Positions 48,180 to 61,072 of a stretch of 64,000 nucleotides of DNA are shown one piece after another. Position 1 is the first letter of the stretch. Each line of letters opens with the position of its first letter. The notes beneath the pieces were generated by a model that was given only the letters and a program-made list of their open reading frames with translations, searched no databases and was not told where the DNA came from. The position numbers were made by a program, and so were the translations under genes. Source of the DNA: Sabethes cyaneus (taxonomy: Eukaryota > Arthropoda > Insecta > Diptera > Culicidae); the NCBI RefSeq assembly GCF_943734655.1, contig NC_071355.1, positions 238,524,027 to 238,588,026 on the forward strand, given 5' to 3'.

Positions 48180-48545
48180 GTATGGTGTACCGTAGTCGGA
48201 TTCATAAAAATCACACTGAAATATGATAATTAAGTCTGCAGTGACCAGTCAGTGATCTGACAAGAATTCTGCAATTTACCTTAGAGTGTTGCAAAAGAAA
48301 TTTCGCAACCTTCTCACAAGGCTTAACAGTGAAACTTTTCATTTGACGACAAGTTTCAAGATCGAAAACCAAGATCGAATCTTTTGTTTTATCCGCCAGC
48401 CCGCAACTGGCAAAGCAGGTTCTGGACCAAAAACTAACTTTTCTGCTCTAGATCTCGCTAGTTCATCGGCCTATCCATTTCCGGTTATACCAGAATGGCC
48501 AGGAATCCAAACCAGATGATTCACCTTCGCTTTCTTGTCTGTCAA
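48180..48545 (-). pseudogene. I-like LINE RNase H fragment
   Basis: The minus strand reads WIPGHSGITGNG, ADELARSRAEKLVFGPEPAL and KQKIRSW, then MKSFTVKPCEKVAKFLLQHS in another frame. The HxG...GN.xADELAR motif is the RNase H end of the same LINE family as 15860-17250, whose 16990-17245 part aligns closely. The Glu of GNE is Gly here, and stops and a frameshift are present. Confidence 0.7.
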
Positions 48546-49114
48546 CTATTTTCGCAACTGTAATCGGTCTAAATACCGAAGAACCTTTTTACCTATTTGG
48601 ACAGTGTCTCCCTTTTGTTACTTACTCACTTACTCAACGACGAAGTGAGTTATTTCCGGTTCATCGAATTTACCACCAAACAATTTTCTTGATTGTTGAA
48701 CCCAGAGCCATGAGCATTTTGAACGAAATTTCTATCGATGATTGCTTTCACTTGCCGAGATCAATTTTTGTCCAATTTTCCTGCTATTCCAAGGGTGGGA
48801 CTTCGGGTAGATTCGTCAACTGCATATGTCCAGCCAGGAACTGAAATATCTTTCATACACCTCTCAGCGGGCCGAATTATCTCGCTAGAAACGAACTCAT
48901 AGTTTCTAGAGACTAATCACGAGCTTTTAGTGGAATTACAAACCGTCTGAACCAGACGAGATGGCCATTAAAGCTTTTAACTTAACTTCGGTGTCATTTT
49001 TTTATGTGGGAATAACTGGAACTCCACGACGATGGACTCAACTCCATTTAGATGTTTGTTTTTTTTTTTTTCAATATAACACTTGCGCAAACCACTACAA
49101 AAGATTGAATCCGT

Positions 49115-49310
49115 TCGATTATGTTCCTCTTCAGCTGATCTGCAAAATTAAACAATGTTTACATTTTTACACTCGAACAATCATGGATGTTTCCATAGTA
49201 ACTGCGTCAGGGCGAACTCGACGTTCCTGCAATGAATGTCAAAAGATTGTGCCCACTTGTGCTCAATTGTCGCCATTATCGTTCGTGGGAAGCTGGATGG
49301 GTTTACTGTC
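49115..49310. repeat. Solitary arm of the fold-back element
   Basis: Single copy matching the right arm of 41855-42492 (TATGTTCCTCTTCAGCTGAT, CAGGGCGAACTCGACGTTCC, GATTGTGCCCACTTGTGCTC, CATTATCGTTCGTGG). No opposing arm is nearby, so it is a recombined or truncated copy. Confidence 0.7.
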
Positions 49311-50220
49311 AAACTGAAGCTGATGACTGCGTTGACGCAGCATTCTGTTTGGGCCTTTAAAGCCACAGGTGAAATTCATTTTAAATGGAAAATATATTCA
49401 AAATAGATTACTTGACATATTGGCATCAATTAAGTGTGCATTTAGTGAAACGTGAGCGAAGTCGCGTCGCGTGAGCTCTGCAGGTGCCCTAAGGGCTTTC
49501 TTGATGCTCACGTCGCGTCGCAAGTCGTGTGCATTATGGCGGTAACCTTAAGGCCCAGGCGCAATGCATACGGATTTTAATGCATTGCGGAGATTTGACA
49601 GAAAATCATGGAAAAACTGTCAGATTTCCGTTTCAATGTATCGAAATCCACTTTTAGACTATAATTATCTCACTAAGCACTAGTGATTGAATTAAGTAGA
49701 TTTCTAAAATTTAGGGTAAAGAGTATGAAACAATATAATACATCAGTGCTAGAATACTAATTACTGCATGCTACATAACTAAATGACCTAAATTATTAAA
49801 AATCAGTGATATGCTCAGAAATAGTCTCTGAACTGATTGAATTTGTATCATACAAAACGACCAGGCCATTAGTTCCAAACTATGCTTCAACATTTTGTTC
49901 ACTAAGCCTATTTGTAAATTATCAGAGTTTTTTACTCCTTCAAAACACTTTCAACTACCCTTTTGACATGCTTTAATCTGCCAGGTACACAACTTCTGAG
50001 TTTTAGGTATTCTAACAGAAACTACAGTTATTTTTTCGACAACTCTCGAAACAGCCCCAACTTCTCTAGGCTAATAGAAATACTCCGTCTGTGTCTATCT
50101 GTGTGTGGTAAACCAACTGTTTAAATGAATAAACACTTGTTTGTTCCTAACCTGTAATTAACACTAACATTTCTTTCTCATTTTTTTCTTCTACTTTCAC
50201 TTCCTTTTCATCTCTCGTAG

Positions 50221-50397
50221 AGCCTTCCGTATGCTGAAGCCATGAACAAGACGCTGGTGTTTGCCATCTTCGACTTCGATCGGTTCTCCAAGCACGACCA
50301 GATCGGCGAGGTTAAGGTGCCCCTCTGTCAGATCGATTTGGCCCAAACCATCGAGGAGTGGCGGGAGCTGCAGAGTGTCGAAGGCGAAGGCGGTCAG
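50221..50397 (+). CDS. Syt1: Synaptotagmin 1, C2A domain exon 2
   Basis: 177 bases, 59 codons, both borders phase 0 (acceptor CTCTCGTAG before 50221, donor CAG|GTACGT after 50397). Residues 241-299 complete C2A: SLPYAEAMNKTLVFAIFDFD, then RFSKHDQIGEVKVPLCQIDL and AQTIEEWRELQSVEGEGGQ. Asp258, Asp260, Ser263 and Asp266 correspond to rat Asp230, Asp232, Ser235 and Asp238, so all six ligand positions of C2A are present in the assembled protein. The conserved EGEGGQ sits at the C2A-C2B linker. The next exon should begin EKLGDI-like and is not found before 64000, so the gene is truncated by the window. Confidence 0.97.
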
Positions 50398-53300
50398 GTA
50401 CGTAGCAAGGGTTCCCACCCACGCTCTCGATCAGGCTCTTGATTTTTTCTTCTTTGAAAAAAAACTTTTTCTTCACCGAATGAGAACCTAAACTGAGTGA
50501 GAGGGACTTGAAACACGGGTACCTTACTATTGTCCCACGGGTTTTTGCTTCGAAAAAAAAGCAAGTTTAGGTAGCGAGCGTGGAAAATGGCGTCCTGAAA
50601 CGTTACACGAAACACATTCACCCCGTCCAGTCCCACACACATACAAACACCCACGGTTTAACGGAAGGACGTTACCAACTCTCTAATTAAAAGAATGAAA
50701 AAAAAAACACATTGAGTTAGCCAAACGGTTGATCGAAAGTTGCGCTAAAATCTACGGACCGAATGTTTCTGAAACCATGCAGTTACAACAACCAGTCTTT
50801 CCTACTCTCCGGGTATTGTTTCGATTCCTCGTCAAAAAAAAAAGATGCGAACGTACCGAACTGATCAATTCCAGTAACTTACACCCAGTTCAAATCCAAT
50901 TAATTTTCAATATATTCTATATTTGACTGCAAACGATCCGTACTAATTTTCCATATGGTATAATATTATCTAGGCTACAAATAATTACTATAGACTCGAG
51001 GAGATTTGTTACTTTTTTACAATATCTTATTATATTTCATTCCTCATATATTTGCTTACATGTTAGTATATTTTCCTTTTTACTATTTGACGTGAAAGTA
51101 TAGACATCAAGAATTTTTTACCAATCCCGATCAATCTCTTATATATTCACTCATTTTGTATTACTCTTTTGATTTCGATTTACCAACTAACCAACCAACC
51201 AACCTACCAACCTAACTAACTAACTAACCAACTAAAATGGCTTTTCGATTTTGATTAGTTTCATACACGTTCTGTTGATTGGAAGTATGCCACTACATAG
51301 TTTCAAGACGAATTTAAGATAACGGTTATGTGAGGATTTATTTCACGATTTGTAATCCAATATTTCGATAGTTAAGACTTCATTCATACATCTTTGAAAC
51401 AAAAAAAAGTAAACAAAGTAGTTTTTTCGCCTCAATTTTCAATTCATTGCATGGCAACCGTTTCTAACGAAACGTTCCTTTCCACGAAAATCGGTAGATG
51501 AAGTAGGCGTTTGGCGTTCATTCGGGACAAGTAAAAGAAGGGAGAGCTGAAGCACGTGCCGTGCGATGAACTGAAAATTCATTCCAATTCATACAGTCGA
51601 GAAACAGGCGAGAAAATATATTCATCATTGTAAAACTTTACCAATTTGAATAGCAATCGAACGATAAGTAACCTTTAGTTTCATCATTGAGGCCCGACGT
51701 TACTTTATTTTCCAAAAATAATTTAATTGACGTAAGTTATTTTTTTCTTTTTCCTCAAATTTTTCTCTGCTGTGCTTACGCCTGTGAATGGTTGTGTCTT
51801 CATCAAAAAAATATATCTAAAAATATTTTATATGCATGTAACTGCTTCAAAACAAACTATAAAAATCGATTAAACCATTACACGTAAGTATCGTTTTCAT
51901 AAGGAAAATATTTTAAAATCTACATTACCCAAGTTAAAGTGCCGCTGTATATTGTTTGACTGTATTGGCTTTTTGTATAGCTTCAATGTAACTGTACAAC
52001 TGTATTTAATTGCAAATGACTATAGCGAATTGCTGTGGATTGTTTATAAATTTGAAAAAAAAAACGATTATTTTTTTTCGGTTATTTTGTTTTGAGTTTT
52101 GAAATTGTTTTCGCTCCAAATCAAAAACAACAGTAACAAACAAAAAACAAACAATAAACTCAACAGCCAAAAAAAAAAGAGATGCTCGAGATTCATCTCG
52201 AGGCAGAGCGAGAGAGAGAAATAGCAAACATATGATCACGCACTCACCTTAGAAAACCAAAAAAAAAAAACAAAATGTCTCCCTCAGATGGCAGAATGAA
52301 TCTTTTATCCTAGTTTTTTTTCTTGTACAATGAGCGGACTTCCTATTTCCCCACCAACACCACAACCACCACCACCACCACCACTACCAACCACCAACCA
52401 ACTACCACCACCACCACCAACCAGCACCCGAAAGGTTGCCAAGTGATAAAATTCTTGAGATCAAGGTTAGCCGGTTACAATTACCATAATACTTTTTTTT
52501 CTATTTTTCTCTCCGATAATAATAATAATATTTCCACTCTTTTTCTGACACATAAAACAAGCGTAATTGGTATACATATCAGCCATTTTATATATGCGTT
52601 ACCAACCGTTTTTTGTCACTATTTTTCCAATTCTGTTCGAGTATGGAAGACAGTTAAAACCGTAGACTTTTCGTTCCGTTCCGTTCTTGGTTTGCCAGTT
52701 TCAGTATTTAGAAAACGTAGTAGTCAAATGAAAAAATAACCTTTTTTTCAACAATATTGGCAGTGGTTATTAAGTATGAAATTGTTTTTACTTATGAATT
52801 TTTTCCAACGTTCTATGGTTTGTTAGAGTAGTTGAATTAATTGCTAAAAAAAATTACTTGCCTTTTTTTCCTCGAATATTCGAGGAACTTACGTATCTCG
52901 ATTGGAATTTTATCAACTTCATTGTCTTCACGGAGTAGCACAACTCTTCTGTTTATGCTTTCTTTTCAAACTATAAACTACAAATTACGTAGTATTGCTA
53001 CCACTCTCTACTAAACACCACCACCACAAACCGAACCAATCACCAAAAGCAAAACAAATCAAATTGATCGAAACATAAGTTGTCTATTCGCTTGTATTTT
53101 TGTAGACTGCTTTGATCGAAAAATTTCTTTTTCGAGGTGCAAAAATCAGTGGATTTTGCACCGAAAAAAAAACAAATCATTAACCCAATTAATTCTTTTC
53201 TTTTTGTTCTAAAAAAACAGTAACTCAGTTTCCGTTGGTCGAATTTCTTCCTTTCTTCCTTGATCTGTTAAGTAGAGCTGCAAGCGTACATATTAGTTTC

Positions 53301-56300
53301 CTCTGTGGATTGTGCTTCTAATACTAGATGTAGAATAATTGACACTTTCTGAATTATATGCTTGCGTTCACAAAAACTTTCTCGTAAAAATAAATTCGTT
53401 TTTCGTGTGTACATTATTTTACGAACTATGATTTGGCTTCCTATTCCACGCCAAGCAGCCAACCGGGAGGGTCGTCCTCACCTGGTTGTTTTAATTTTAA
53501 ACAAAACCAAATTACACCCTTGCGTTTGTTGTATTGAGTTTAACGGTTGAGTTTAATATTCGTACAACAATTCGAAAAACCAGAAACAGCTTTAGTGGCA
53601 TTAGTCTAGTTTTGTCGGAATTTCACCCGAGTTGTATTGTTTTTTTTCAGTGTACAGAAGGTTTTGCACAGTTTGTTCATTTGATATGTTAGACCGAGTA
53701 ACTAAATAGTGTTGTTTTAGAGTTGTATAATAAAACTGCTTTTTTCTCCACAAAACGCTTTTTCCTCCTACTTACTTATAAATATATAACCAGTATGAAC
53801 CGAGTTCAGTAGTTTCTCTTTCACTCGAAAAAATATTCCGTAGATCGTAGATCGCTAACTTAGAATCAGGATTTTATTCCAAAAACATCTCACTGTAGAA
53901 ATAAAACACATTTGTAAATAAACATCATATCCTTTGTTTCGGTTCGTTGTAAGATTTTGAATAGAAAAAAAAACGTAGTTATCCATCCAAAAACGTAAAC
54001 AAACGACCATGCGATACAATTATACCTAAGAACAAAGTTTGATCGAAAATGAATGTTTTACTGAACCAACCTAACCACCAAAAATGAAAATTGGACTCCA
54101 AACAAACAAACAAAAAAAAACAATAACCTTAGCGACGTACTGTAAAACCCTGTTTTCCCCCCCTGGAGGTAGCTGTACCTAACATATATACGTTTACGCT
54201 GTCTTGTTTTATGACTTGAGTTATGCTTCCGCGTGTTGGAGAGTACAGTACTAAACAATTACTGCATATATTTTATGTATTAGTACACCCACACACACAT
54301 ATATTATATCATATCTATTTAATCCGTAGCCGTACAGAACCTAGATAAGTGTTCCGTTCCGTTTTTTTTTGTTTTCCTTGTGGGAAACCCTGGATTTCGT
54401 GGCGAAAATCCGTCATCCAACAATTAATTAACAAAAGTAGCCTCTGCCTTGGCATGCCACGCGCTAGTTTTTTTTTTCTTTATATGAGCAGGCCCCCCTA
54501 TAATAGTAGGCTGTGCGAGTCAATCAATATTCTAGATGCTAGAGGCTGAGTTTCTTAAAATTGTGTCCAATCCGTTCCGTCGTAAACATACAGTTTGTCC
54601 TCGGCTAGGAAATAGCTAAACCCTTCCATGAGGATGGGACAAATGTTTCAACAAAAAAAAAACTTATGTATAAGAAACGCTGAATTACTGTCTACTGTGT
54701 GTGTGTTCGTTAATTGATATATACCCGTACATATATATTATTATTATTGCCAGTAACCTACACCCCACCAATTAACTATCAGTAGTGCCGATAATCCAGA
54801 ATACTATAAAACCAACAAAAAAAAACCAGACATGCCTAAGTTTTAGAGTTACTTCTTATGATTTGCTAACATTAGATGAATGTAGAGTTTATCCACGTGT
54901 ACAATATAACTAGCATATTGTTTTGATTAGCGAATTTTGTAAAGTGCTATGTGTTTGTGATTTACTAAAAACAACAGCAAATGTTAAACCGGCAGCGGCA
55001 AGGTTATGTGCGATCGACAATTGACTTGAGGAATGATAGTTTCCGCTTCCATGGGTACGGGTAGAAAACACTAACTTTTTGGTTAGAAAAAGCTTCCGAC
55101 GAAACAAAAAAAAAACATTGCATTTTACTTGGCTATACCTACCTGCTTTGATCAAAAGTGAAAACTAGTTGATGTACTTTTTCGGTTGTCAAAAAAAAGT
55201 TCAGCTGAATTTGGATGGAAATCTGGAACATTCTGGAAAATTGGATTCTATGAAAAATTGCGAGCTTTTTTTGTCGGATTTTGAAAGGAATAACTCGTTC
55301 AGAAACGAGACGCAATTTTTTTTATGTAATTTTTCTGGTCCTATACTTAGCAGTCTAACTTTTTCAACTATTTGAAAACAATTTCAATATTCAGTAAAAT
55401 CTGATTTTCTGTCAATTGATTTTTATATGTTCCTATCAACATGAACTTAGAAACTAAGATACTCGATGGTTTACTATAAACATTAAACATCTGATCGAAA
55501 ATAGTTTGTAAAAACTTGTACAGTCGGAAACCATCTTTTTGCAAAAAAGAAGTCATCGCCTCTCAAGACGGAAAACTAGACCTGAAAGCTCAAAGGAACT
55601 TTGCTCTTATTTGACAGTAGGGTTGCGGCATTAGTTTTTCGGCCTGTTTCTATTTTGGGCTTACCCTCTGTTCTCCACATTCTAAGGGGTACTATAAGGG
55701 GTACATTTGTTTCGTGGTGATAAGTTAGTTCTTTGGCGACAGGTAACACGAAAATAGAGTAGGCCCAGTAATTAGAAGCATGCCGAAAATACCCTCCAAT
55801 GGCCTACTTCACTTCATGGCGTATAAAATAAACTCATTGCGATTCGGAATATCTCCCTAAAAATGTAGCCATAATTTTCCATTAAAGACAAATCTAATGT
55901 GGTTCTTTTAAGACTAGTTGCACAAAAAATCTATCAAAAAGCAGTGGGAATAGGGCCAAAAGTGTAACTGGAAGTAGGGTTTATTTCTAATTCCCGTCGT
56001 AGTAAGTAAAGCCATTCTAATTTTCATCAGTTGTTGGATGGATTTAATGAATACTCCAAAAGTTCTTGTGCTGATTTGACTAAAACACACTTACCTTACA
56101 CCTTGTAGAATAACGACAATGCCTTGCGTGAGTTATTTTCATCTTATGAATGACGGAAATTAAAACGATTAGTCGACATTTTCTTCTTCGTCGCACTTTA
56201 CAGCTCACTTTGATTGATCGCGTATGATAGACAACAAACTAAAATATTAGGGAATAACTTGTTTTGCATTGTGTGTCATAAAAATGCTAATATTTTTAAT

Positions 56301-57590
56301 AATTTGTGTTGGATAGGACGGGAATTGCGACGAAGCAGCAACATACCCTACCATAATTTATGATGTCGGAGACGTAAAAGTTGATAAATATTTTCTTGTT
56401 ATTTCTTACAAAATGAATACTTTCATGCCAAACGGACAAAGTTAGTTGTTCATGAATTCGTTCACTCTGGTTCATTCGGTTTTGCTAGAAATGCTGTTAA
56501 ACAAAAGCAAATGAACACAATACCAGCTGTAGATCAAGTTGAATAAATAATACAAAATTTATTTGAGCAGCGTTTTGTCAGTAGATTTTTATTCATAATC
56601 ACATTATGGCAATGATATTTTAAAAGCAATATGCTCATGAACATTAAGGCAAAAGAACGGTTTAATTCTGCTTTACAAATGAATCACATACTTTTAAACT
56701 GCTCGCCATTTATATCCATTAAATTAACAACAATACTAAGCGTTAAACATTCAATTTAACAAATTTTTGCGCTCTTCGTCAGCTTTGTTAATAGCGAAAA
56801 TCGAAGCCGATAAATGCACTGTCGGTGGAACAGACGAATAGTTTATGTTTATAGAGGGGGAGAGTGAAGAGAAGAGACGGAGAAGAGGGACAGTAACTAA
56901 CATTTCGATGCATTAGAAATGTGAATGTGAGAATTCAAGTTCTTCTCTTATTAGATTTTTTTCTGCGTTATGTTCCATTGTGGCAAGGAGTATAGATGTA
57001 GAAGATCAAATTATGCAGTAAATTTATGCTCAAATTTCTCTCATATTACTCTTTATGCTATCTGCTATCGGTCACAGCCGCAATCATAGGGAATGTCTTG
57101 AAAATAGACGTCCTTAGGTCGCCATTGACGTTGCTGAATTCATCTTCGCAAGGGTCAGTTTCGACAACAAGTTTGAAAGGTTCAAAGAAGTGAACATATA
57201 TTCAAGTATGCGCACAGAAAATATTATGCCAGTCCGTTAAATATTTACGAAGTTACATGGCAATTTATAACGACGTGTTAAAGCGAAAGTTTGAATGCGC
57301 TTTTCTCAAGAACGACTGAACCGATCTACGTCCAATTTGAATACAAGTTTTCTAAGTATATTTCCTAGTAATTTAACGAAGGTTTTCGCTCATTGATAAT
57401 TATTTTGTCCTTTCACGGACATTTATGGAACAAAATAAACTAATTAAAAGTTATTACGGTGAGCGTCTTAGTAGAATCTCGAATACGAGTTAAATTAGGA
57501 AAGTTTTCTATTTTATTCTGCTACTAAATTAAACTACACAATGTTCACATTAAGGATAATTACAAAATTTCACTACACTGTAATTACACT
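50398..57590 (+). other. Syt1: Syt1 last visible intron, repeat-poor first part
   Basis: About 7 kb of AT-rich sequence in which I recognise no transposon coding remnant. Features are simple repeats: CCAAC/CTAAC units at 51185-51237, CCA repeats at 52356-52425, TAA repeats at 52517-52530 and many 8-11 base A or T runs. The contrast with the transposon-filled introns upstream suggests constraint or younger age. Splicing controls, or the structures that direct A-to-I editing known for Drosophila Syt1, would be expected in introns of this gene, but I cannot identify them here. Confidence 0.5.
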
Positions 57591-57599
57591 ACAAAGCTA

Positions 57600-59860
57600 A
57601 GCTAACCATCCACTCACGTGAACATTCCGCAGATACGTATTTCGACTGTTACATACAGCCTTCTTCAGTGCTTTGACGGTCTGAGTGAAGAAGCATCGGT
57701 ATATAGTACCCAAAGAGTCATTCTCGCAATTCAAAATTGAAAAATAAAAAATAAAATAGTTTACCCAGACGAATCGGCGGATTCTATGGTTGTCCGTCCC
57801 ATGTCGTGCTAGATTTAGAATTAATCTGAAGAGCCATGTCTCCTCCGTTATTGTTAAGGAGCGAGGAAGATTCTTGTTTATATATTTCCAGACTCTCAGC
57901 AACATCCAACTTCCACGGTGCATTAATTGCGCGGAGAATTTGGATGTTTTCAAGGGTTGGTGGATGAATATTCTCGAATATATGTTCCGCTACTTTACAC
58001 TTAAAATGAAAAGGTATCCATTTCCTGTGTCTTTGTTAGCTTTGGCAACTTCAGCCGTGTGTTCTTTAAAACGAATACCCAAGTTCCCAAGTTTAGTTTG
58101 TCCAATGTAAACTTTTTTACAGTGGCTACAAGCAATTTTGTAAACCCCTGCTCTGTTTAACCATTCAATTTTATCTTTAGTAGACCCCCATCTATTTTTG
58201 ATTTGGTTATTCTTACTGGTGTAGACAATATCTAAACCAAATCTTTTTAATTTTGGACGAAGGTGGTGCGTTAAAACCGTATTCCACAGTTACTCTTTTC
58301 AGATCTTTTGTTGCCGGAGTGAGCGTGGTAAAAGATTTCCTCTAATGGATCTTACTTTTCTTGTTGACAGTGGCTTGGATGGTATTTCTACTATAGCCAT
58401 TTTAGCCTAGCAACTTCGAAAATGTAGTCCATTTCAATCTGTCTCGCTTCTCTACTAAGGGGCAACGATTCCATCCGATGGACCATGTGATGAAAAGAGA
58501 TCATCTAATGTTGAAAAGAATGATTGGAAGTGCTAGGTATTACCCTTTCAGTGTTCGTGGGTTGCCTAAACACTTCAAATTCGAAACTACCAAACTGTCT
58601 TATCACCAATAACATCTAAGAACGAGAGTCTGCCATTCTGTTCAACTTAGAATGTGAACTGTGAATGTCATTGTGGATATTATTGATAATATCTAAAAAA
58701 TTATTTTTTCTTTGAAGATACAAAAAATGTCGTCAGCATATCTCCACCAGCGGTTTGGAAGGACACTATTTTCACTTAATTTATTCTCTATGTTTACCAG
58801 GAAAAGCTCACTTGGGAAAGGTGATAGGGCGTTTCCCATTGGGGCCCCTTTAATTTGTTTGAAAATTTTTCCCCTGAATGTGAAGAAATTTTCTTCCATG
58901 CATTTAAGGTTTCATTCACTGGTACACTTGGGAACAGCGCTGCCACGTCGAATGAAACCATTTTCTCCTCTGTGTCAATATGTCCAAAGGACCTTAATTT
59001 TTCTACGAAATCTCCCGTGCTCACAAACGATCGACTCGGAAATTTCTTTGGCATGGCTTGGAATTCTTTCACTAGCCATTTTGCTAATTTCCCTCAGCTT
59101 ATTCCCAGGTTTGTGAATTTTTGGTAAAATAGGGAAAAATAGGGTTTGAACGTCGAAGGTTTTTCCATGCATATCTTATGAAGGATTTGCAATCTTTCAT
59201 TACATTATCAACACGTTTCACCATATCTGCAAGGGGGCTGATTCTAAGTTGCCGATATGGGCCGTTATTAATTTTGTTAAGCATCTATTCATCATAGCCC
59301 GTTTTGTCCATAATAACAATTTTATTGCCCTTGTCTGCTTTCAAAGAGAACACGGGCTTTTCACGTAATTCACCACCTGTATCCTGTACCTCTCATAATG
59401 GGGGAGCTTTTTAACAATTTCTGAAAAAAATTTCCACATGTCATTAATTTGTGCGGGGGGTAATTTGCAACTGCTGATACCTGATTCAATGTAAATTATA
59501 GCCTGTTCGGCATTCGGTTTCGGGCTAATTGCACAATTAACGCCCATGTCCAGAAGATTTTCTTGATTTTGGGAAAAAATGCACGAATGTATGAGGTGTA
59601 CGATTGACTACGAAATCATCAATAAGGTGTACTTTAGTTGCTTCTTTACTACTCTTATTCCGTAAAAGAAACTTATTAAACTTTTTTAGGCCTAATAAAC
59701 GCTTTCGTTCAGCCGAAAAATGTAAGGCTACAATTACTTTTGTTAAAAAATCCTCGAAATCGGAAGAGTTTTCCTTGGATAATTTTAAGTGGAAACAATA
59801 ACATTCTAGAGTCTTTGAATTTAATTTACTATATAATGATTTGATACCATTTTTCATCCA
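57600..59860 (-). pseudogene. Penelope-like retroelement with RT and GIY-YIG endonuclease
   Basis: Minus-strand order: N-terminal region (59857-59540, ERKRLLGLKKFNKFLLRNKS); TLFFPILPKIHKPGNKLREI (about 59140-59080); RT catalytic motif A, EEKMVSFDVAALFPSVPVNE (near 58980-58915); FTFRGKIFKQIKGAPMGNAL (near 58880-58820); motif C, WWRYADDIFCIF (near 58755-58720); then a GIY-YIG domain, GVYKIACSHCKKVYIGQTK and LGIRFKEHTAEVAKAN (58140-58020), and a C-terminus to about 57597. The KxHKPG, SLFPSVP and YxDDxF pattern and the RT-plus-GIY-YIG layout define Penelope-like elements. Catalytic residues are intact, but frameshifts and stops break the single long frame (for example near 59330, 59140-59100 and 58690-58440). 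Internal similarity suggests it is moderately old. A SINE abuts its 5' side. Confidence 0.9.
57625..57675 (-). ncRNA. Hammerhead-ribozyme-like motif of the Penelope-like element
   Basis: On the minus strand: CUGAAGA (core box 1, N7 = A), then a bulged A, GGCUG-UAUGUAA-CAGUC (stem II, 5 bp including one G-U), then GAA (core box 2), AUACGUAU (self-complementary stem III without loop), then C as cleavage-site base 17 (complement of 57632), then UGC pairing with GCA before CUGAAGA (stem I, 3 bp). Short stem III and location near the 3' end agree with published descriptions of hammerhead motifs in Penelope-like elements. The extra A before stem II and the short stem I make activity doubtful. Confidence 0.5.
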
Positions 59861-59864
59861 TGCG

Positions 59865-60060
59865 GGGTACGATGCTGGCCTAACAAGCCAGCCGTTGTAT
59901 GTTCGAATCTTGACTGGGAGGTGCTGCTATAGAATTAGTAGGATCGTTGCACTAGCCCCGTAATTGTTCTGCACTCTAATAGCCGGTTGCGAAGTCTGTC
60001 CATAAAGAAGGGTCAAGTTCTTAACAGGACGTTTAATCATGGCTTTGCTTTTTGTCTCAG
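59865..60060 (+). repeat. tRNA-derived SINE, copy 2
   Basis: Same family and strand as 46388-46595: TACGATGCTGGCCTAACAAG, TTGTATGTTCGAATCTTGAC (B box), TAGTAGGATCG, AATTGTTCTGCACTCTAATA and GGGTCAAGTT. The A-box region is more decayed. It starts within 10 bp of the first Met of the Penelope-like ORF on the opposite strand. Confidence 0.7.
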
Positions 60061-61070
60061 CCGAGCAAAATTTGAAAAAGTGAACGTTCACTGAGCTACT
60101 AATGAGCTCTCAGCATTGTAACACCGTAAATACAAAATTTACCGCCATCCGGGGTGAGATTGGGCCAAAAAAGCATACGTTTTTGTTCTTTAGCTCATTA
60201 TACACATAATTTGAAATTTAGTTAATTTAAAACTCGTTAATATATACTAAATTGTTTAGTTAACAACTGCCACAGAGATGGTTTAGTTACAATGAAACCT
60301 AACTTTACTAAAAGTACATAAACTTTGGGGGGGGGAGTGACATTGTGCCGAAAACATAAAGTTTAGTTAAATATCAAAGTAATAAATATTAGCCATGTTT
60401 AGAAACGATACACTTAAATATCATTATTCATGAGAACTGCAGGGGATTGGCCAAAAACAACACATCAGGTAAAATGTATCGACGAAAACAATTTTGGGAG
60501 GTCACAAAGAACCAATAATTAGTTCGTAGTTTAGGGATAGCCTTTATATAGCCAGTAGCGTTTCTAAGGTTTACAAAGGTAAATGTCAGGGGCGTATATC
60601 CTAAGGGGACTTATCTATTAGATCATTTAACAAGGCTAACCACGAGAGGCAAGACACTGTTGGAAATATATTACTTTTCCCTTGGAAATATTTTTTCAAC
60701 CTTAATATATTTACCGTTCCCACCATAATATAACCTGAAGCCTTATAAAGGTATACTTTTATAGGGCCTTAATAGGGCCTAATTTATTAATATATGATAA
60801 TATTATGAAGTGTCATTCCCCTCGGCTAACCATGTACTTCATTCGAGATCCCGCGGCCGTACGACACTTGACCTCAACCCCCCCCCCCCCCTCCCCCATA
60901 TTCAACATCGTCAGTTCGTATCACGGGTAATCACTTTCGACATGGTCGAGTCGTCTGACACGTTAAGCCCCCCCCTTCCTGATGCCGGCGGGTTTGTTGA
61001 AGAGAACTGTTTTCGTCACATTTTCGTCCGGCATTCTTACGACGTGTCCGGCTCCCCGTAGTCTACCGAC
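60060..61070. other. Non-coding, repeat-like sequence
   Basis: AT-rich with homopolymer runs (G9 at 60328, C12 at 60879). It includes GCCATCCGGGGTGAGATTGG, which looks like part of a dispersed repeat, but no second copy is in the window. No gene recognised. Confidence 0.35.
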
Positions 61071-61072
61071 TT

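Larger units (their letters stand above)
39953..50220 (+). other. Syt1: Syt1 intron 5' to C2A exon 2 (about 10.3 kb, phase 0)
   Basis: From GTAATT at 39953 to CATCTCTCGTAG ending at 50220. It splits the C2A domain between its two calcium-binding loops. It is filled with MITEs, fold-back sequence, tandem repeats, SINE and LINE fragments, listed separately. Unassigned parts (39960-41170, 45200-46390, 46750-47880, 49310-50200) show no recognised feature. Confidence 0.9.

Noticed and set aside
55614..56365. Possible element bounded by GTAGGGT and ACCCTAC
   Set aside because: Only about 7 bases are inverted and the extended ends do not match, so chance is the simpler explanation.
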